The notes under the pieces are model-generated. The model was not told the DNA's origin. It saw nothing but the letters and a program-made list of their open reading frames with translations, and did no database searches. The translations under genes were made by a program, and so were the position numbers. This document shows positions 59,613 to 64,000 of a DNA stretch of 64,000 nt, in pieces. Every line of letters begins with the position of its first letter. The first letter of the stretch is position 1. The DNA is taken from assembly GCA_004352715.1 (NCBI GenBank), contig SCFE01000110.1, positions 770,673 to 834,672 of the forward strand, read 5' to 3'. The DNA is from Hofstenia miamia (Eukaryota; Xenacoelomorpha; Acoela).

Positions 59613-62536
59613 TTATGCGCGAGGATAAAAAGCATTACAAATACAAATGCCTAGAATGCAGTCCAACTGTAGAAGATAAAAAATGGCTCTGTAAGACCAA
59701 GCATGCTAGTAAAACAGCTCGTAAAATACCAATCAAGCATAAGACAATTCGATACAGAACTGGAAGCACAGGCCCGTGGATTCCATACAATCGTAGTTTG
59801 GGGTCAACTGATATTATTATTACGATCTCGTCTATCAATCAACCAATAGTTATTTCTGATACACTGGCTAATACTGATATATCATCAACATGTAGTGAAC
59901 AAACCGCTACCTCTCACACGCAATGAAGAGACAATGGATATTACCGATACAACTACTGATACATCCAATAAAGAATCAGAAAGTGTCATATGCGATGGTG
60001 AAAATTAGTCGTTGGACTGGATTTTACCAATAGATCTACTGATCCGCTACATCTATCTGCAAGTGTTTCTTCACAATCCACGTACAATGATGAATCAATA
60101 GAAAATTCCACTATATCCGATGCATTGACTACTAGTGTCCAGCCGCAATTCCTTAGTCTAGTGTTAGCAAATACCGTTTTTGAGGGCCCTTTGGATCCAG
60201 CAAATTTCATAGATTGTCGAATGGATAGTACTGTTATTGATAGTATAATGATCTCACTCCCCGTTCATCCAAAATGTGATATTAAGTTATTGAATAATAA
60301 GGTCGTTGTCAAACCCAATTGGTTCTACAAGCAGCTACCAGACCGAACTCAAATGCCTCATATGTGCTTTCACTAAGCTGTAATCGTGAGGCACTTTTTT
60401 GTGTATATTGCATTGCCTTTGGCGGCCCTAGTGCCTCAAATATGTGGACAAGAACTGGATTCCGTGACTCTAACAAAATTGTGCATAACATAGAAATACA
60501 CGAAGAATCGGTCGATCATCATAATTCAGAGATTGCTAAGGTTACATTGTCATCCAAGAATTGGATTAAAGATTTTTTTGGAAATTTGTGTAATATCTGG
60601 AATGATCAAGTTTATCACAATCATGCGATTGTTCATGTTATGATAGACGTTGGGAAGTTTTTAGCAAAGGAATATATGGCATTCCTCAGACACAAATCTA
60701 GTGAAAGGAAATTCATGAACCTATTTAAAGTACTGGCAAAATATGATGCCTCAGCAGCAGCCTACCTTAGTAAACTTGATGAAAAGACCTGCAAATCTGA
60801 GTTAAATTTTTTGTCTCACAATAATCAAAAGTCTCTCTTACGTTCTATGAAATTGTTGGTACAGCAAACCATGGTACATTCAATTGAAAAGCAAACAGCG
60901 CTTTCTTGAATTTTTGACAGAACTACAGACGTCAATAAGAAGGAGGTTTGGTTGTAGTAGTCAGAGTAATCGAAAATGCAAGTACTAGTAGGATGCTTGT
61001 GCCACGACAAAGGCTCTTTGAGGTATTTACAACTGGTCAATCAACAGCTGCTGTTGTAGAGGATGAGATTGTAGATATATTTTTAAAATGGGATATTGAG
61101 TGGTCATCCTTAATCTCTCAGTGCTTCGATGGTGCGTCTGATATGAGAGGTGAAATGAGTGGTCTTCAAGCCAAGTTGTCTGTTAGGTCTCCAAAAGCTT
61201 TGTACAATTGGTGTTACGCACACCGTTTAAATCTAGTTATTGAGTGCATGATAGAGAGTTGCATTCTACTTAAAAATGCCATTGGAATTACCCAAGAGCT
61301 TTACGTTTACTTTGGTGGCCGTGCAAAACAGGAAGCTTTTGTCAAGGCACAGGCTCATCATAGATATAAGAAGACATTAAAGCGTACCAGTAAACCAACT
61401 AGAACTTGGAGAAGTGTAAAAGATGCCATCGCGGTCATTATAAGCAGGTATGATGAAATAATAACTGCCTTAAGCGACCTCTCAGAAAGTGCGAATGCAG
61501 AGACTTTTGTTGGTGCTAGTGGTCTACTTCACCAATTGAAGTACTTTACTTTAATTTTATCAATTTTCATTGTTCAAGATATCCATATTTGAACATGACC
61601 TGTTTCTCGAATCTCTCAAGATATTTTGGTAGACCTTGCAATTGCAGCTAACTCAATAGAAGTATTAAAATGTAGCCTGAGTTTTTGTCATGAGTGAACA
61701 TATTTTCATGTCACGCTTGAAAGTGCCAGAAGCTTTGCTGCCAAGCAAAATATTGATATAACCTTCCAAACGAAAGATTGTATAACCTGCCAACGAAAAA
61801 GATTGTATGCTGATAGGTCAGTTGGTCATGAAGGCTGATCACCTGATGCCCTTTTTATCTGGATGCATTTATCCCCACTATAGATTTGACTGTTGTTGAA
61901 ATAGAATGGCGATTCTCAAATAATACCTTCGCTGTAGCAAGAAATATGATGGCCTTTTGGTCCGAATGATTAGTTGATGCAAATGATTATATTTTATGTG
62001 ATGTGGAGGCATTCTGTCTCCATTACAATTTAGATGCTGATGAAGTCGTCAGAGAGTTAAATTCTTTCAAAACAGCTTACCCCGTGAATCACAAGTTGGT
62101 TGACATGACTGATGTTATACCCTCTATTCCATCAATAGAACAACATGTTGACAGCAGCGAAGACAGCAATGTTGCCGACGAAGATGACTCGTCAAGAGAC
62201 TTTTGTTTAAAACATTTTTACAACCATATCGGCTTATTGTTCAGCTCTTTGGATTTGAAACTTTGAATACTGCAAGTAAGTATCTGGTTGTAATCCCTAT
62301 TGTCAGTGCAATGTTGAAGGTAAAACTTGTAGAAACTCAGTTATGCTCAACCATTACAAATGACTTTTTATTCAGCTTTGCTCATACTTTCATGTGAGAA
62401 AGATATCATTGACTCTATTCGCACGGATGATATCATTAATTCGTTTGCTCAAGAGTTGGCATACATCATTGAAATTAGCTACGATCTACAGTTTGACTTT
62501 TCAATGTTTGACATAAAAAATACTCAAATGATTTGA
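59613..62536 (+). pseudogene. ZMYM1-like hAT transposase, broken
   Basis: Domains in order. A basic N-terminal segment with CLECSPTVEDKKWLC comes first (59640-59700). Then a TTF-type zinc finger (ALFCVYCIAFGG, TGFRDSNKIVHNIEIHEESV, about 60385-60520). Next is a DUF4371-like helical region, an FDRTTD motif (first aspartate, 60910), QCFDGASDM (second aspartate, 61120), WCYAHRLNLV (CxxH, 61209) and TRTWRSVKD (the RW region, less conserved). Last come C-terminal dimerisation pieces (VVIPIVSAMLKVK, EKDIIDSIRTDDIINSFAQE) to a stop at 62536. A TGA at 60907, a frameshift near 60945 and several breaks after 61590 show it is dead. It is unrelated in detail to the 32-35 kb transposon. Confidence 0.85.
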
Positions 62537-63429
62537 GAGTAATGTTTGACTATAATAATTAATGAAATATTACTGTATCTATTCTTGCAGCAATGAATTG
62601 GAAAATAGTCGTTTAACAGGTCATTGCATTTTATTACCTTAAAAGAAGCCGATAATAGCTAAATGATAATTAATTATAAACCTGATTTTTTAATTTTTTA
62701 AGCCCGAACAAACAATTAAGATGTCTTTATATCTATACATTTTTAAGTCTGCATAGTTTTATATACGAGTTTGGAGGATAACTAAATATCTCGTAGGCAT
62801 AAATTGCTGTGTATCTTTAATATTCAAATTTTCAAACACACGCCAAGCCAGAGAGCATAAAGCACGAAATTCGCAGTCTCTACTAGTTCCGTTTTCTCGT
62901 CGGAATCGAACAGATCAGTTTTTCATCACCCAAAAACGATACCAAATTAATAGATGCTTCTATATATGCATATACTTATGATTTGTGGTGTATGTAGGTT
63001 GCAAAGTAAGTTAATCTATATATATTTAAAAATCGATTGAGTAAGGCATTGCCACGCCTAATCTTAAAAATTTAGTCCATAAGAACAAGAATTAGTGAAC
63101 TAAACTTTTGTACAGACAGGCCCCCAGATTTTCATTGAAACGAGTCAAAGTTCATGGCTTCGTAAAGAGAGCAGACATTTCTCTATACTGTGGTGGCTTG
63201 GGATATCATTGAGTTCTCTATTAGTTTTCGAATTACTACTTTTTATATAGTCTCGAAATAAACTGCACATATTTGTAAAAAAACTCCTGCTAGTAGAATA
63301 TTTAATGATCGCTCACAGCAGTTACTATAAAAATGTCAATATTTTACTTCCCAAGTAGTCATTTGCTAAATTGTTGTAGCTTGCTATTGTGCTGAACATA
63401 AACTTAGCGCAAGCATTGAACTCTTCAAG
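62537..63429. other. No gene seen
   Basis: AT-rich spacer; no frame or repeat boundary recognised. Confidence 0.6.
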
Positions 63430-63471
63430 TAATAATAATAATAATTATTATTATTATTATTATTATTATTA
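63430..63471. repeat. (TAA)n/(TTA)n tail of the LINE
   Basis: A run of TAA units switches to TTA units at about 63445, directly outside the 3' end of the minus-strand LINE. Confidence 0.85.
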
Positions 63472-64000
63472 CATCTCACAGCTTCATGCTGGTATCCCTC
63501 TCAGCTCGGGGAACTCACCAGTTCCCAGGGAGTCTGAGAGCTTTCCTCAGGACTCTAGCTGTTCCTAACAATGCTGCCTTCTGTGCTACTGCTCCTCCCC
63601 ACTTTGGTAATCCCAACTTCTTTAAGTATCTCTTGTGCTTCTTACTCACTGCTCCTAGTGCTCCTACTACTACTGGGACTACTTCGACCTTCTTTAACTT
63701 CCACAGCCTTTCTATTTCCTCTGCCAACTACCTGTACTTGTCTATCTTCTCTTTCTCCTTGTTTTCTACATTCTTGTCCTTTGGTACAGCTATGTCTATC
63801 ACTGTTCCTAATCTTTGCTCTTTGTCTACCACTACTATGTCTGGCCTCCGTGCTTCTATCACTTTGCTCGTCTGTATGTTGAAATCCCACAGTATCTTAA
63901 CCTTCTCATTTTCTATGACGCCCTGTGGCTTATGCTCATACCACTTGTCTCCTGCTTCTAACCCATGCTGCCTGCTCAAGCTCCAATGTACCATTTTTCC
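63472..64000 (-). mobile_element. LINE with restriction-like endonuclease, second copy, 3' end
   Basis: The minus strand from the window edge encodes HWSLSRQHGLEAGDKWYEHK (zinc-binding-like), then RRPDIVVVDKEQRLGTVIDI, the PD-(D/E)XK core of the restriction-like endonuclease. The end, VVPVVVGALGAVSKKHKRYL and RVLRKALRLPGNW plus stop, follows after one frameshift near 63730. It is the same family as 40403-42390 and keeps the nuclease core that the other copy lost. The 3' untranslated part matches the first copy closely. Confidence 0.88.

Noticed and set aside
63571-63882. Plus-strand 103-codon frame with hydrophobic LLLLP-type peptide
   Set aside because: Antisense of the second LINE copy.
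1-64000. CRISPR array, rRNA genes, bacterial operons
   Set aside because: No regularly spaced repeats with unique spacers, no rRNA-like conserved stretches, and gene structure is clearly eukaryotic. I also saw no convincing tRNA, but short RNA genes could be missed by eye.

Overview
The window is animal nuclear DNA: AT-rich, mostly non-coding, full of introns with GT-AG borders, (TA)n tracts and transposon debris, with assembly gaps. I see no bacterial operon, no CRISPR array and no rRNA. A metazoan SETD2 gene together with a site-specific-type LINE (restriction-like endonuclease), a Penelope-like fragment, hAT and Harbinger-like elements and an apurinic-endonuclease LINE fits a marine or aquatic invertebrate. 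I cannot name the species from sequence alone.

Layout. 1-16.6 kb: no secure host gene. It holds one copy of a near-identical 1.26 kb duplicated block, a hAT-type MITE with a perfect 8-bp target duplication (1554-1873), two clusters of an inverted motif (4.84-5.06 and 6.12-6.33 kb), a 2.84 kb block almost devoid of CpG (10.81-13.65 kb) that contains a dead hAT C-terminus, and a Harbinger-like MITE (15.02-15.45 kb). 16.6-30.3 kb: the 3' two thirds of a SETD2-type histone H3K36 methyltransferase gene on the + strand, resolved into 15 exons whose phases all agree (AWS, SET, post-SET, coiled linker, two WW domains, SRI, stop). Its introns carry a Penelope-like GIY-YIG fragment, a GC-rich anonymous repeat and a terminal-inverted-repeat element. 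32.19-35.67 kb: a complete DNA transposon bounded by inverted repeats and TA, with a hAT-like D...D...CxxH...RW transposase on the - strand and two internal tandem duplications. 36.9-40.38 kb: a decayed + strand LINE with AP-type endonuclease. It meets, tail to tail, a - strand LINE with restriction-like endonuclease (40.40-42.39 kb). 42.39-45.97 kb: two 1000-N gaps bracket a 1.58 kb contig that holds the second copy of the 1.26 kb block, so its placement is suspect. 46-59 kb: largely empty, with one hAT-type MITE (50.35-50.68 kb), a diverged repeat pair and one small basic ORF. 59.05-59.55 kb: a compact three-exon gene for an unrecognised 113-residue protein. 59.6-62.5 kb: a broken ZMYM1-like hAT transposase. 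63.47-64 kb: the 3' end of a second copy of the restriction-endonuclease LINE.

How it fits together: the only clear host function is SETD2, which travels with elongating RNA polymerase II and trimethylates H3K36. Its tandem, equal-length WW exons and an altered residue in the FDY motif of the SET domain are its unusual points. The best candidate for something poorly described is the 3.48 kb TA-flanked transposon, because hAT-like transposases normally leave 8-bp (5-8 bp) duplications rather than TA.
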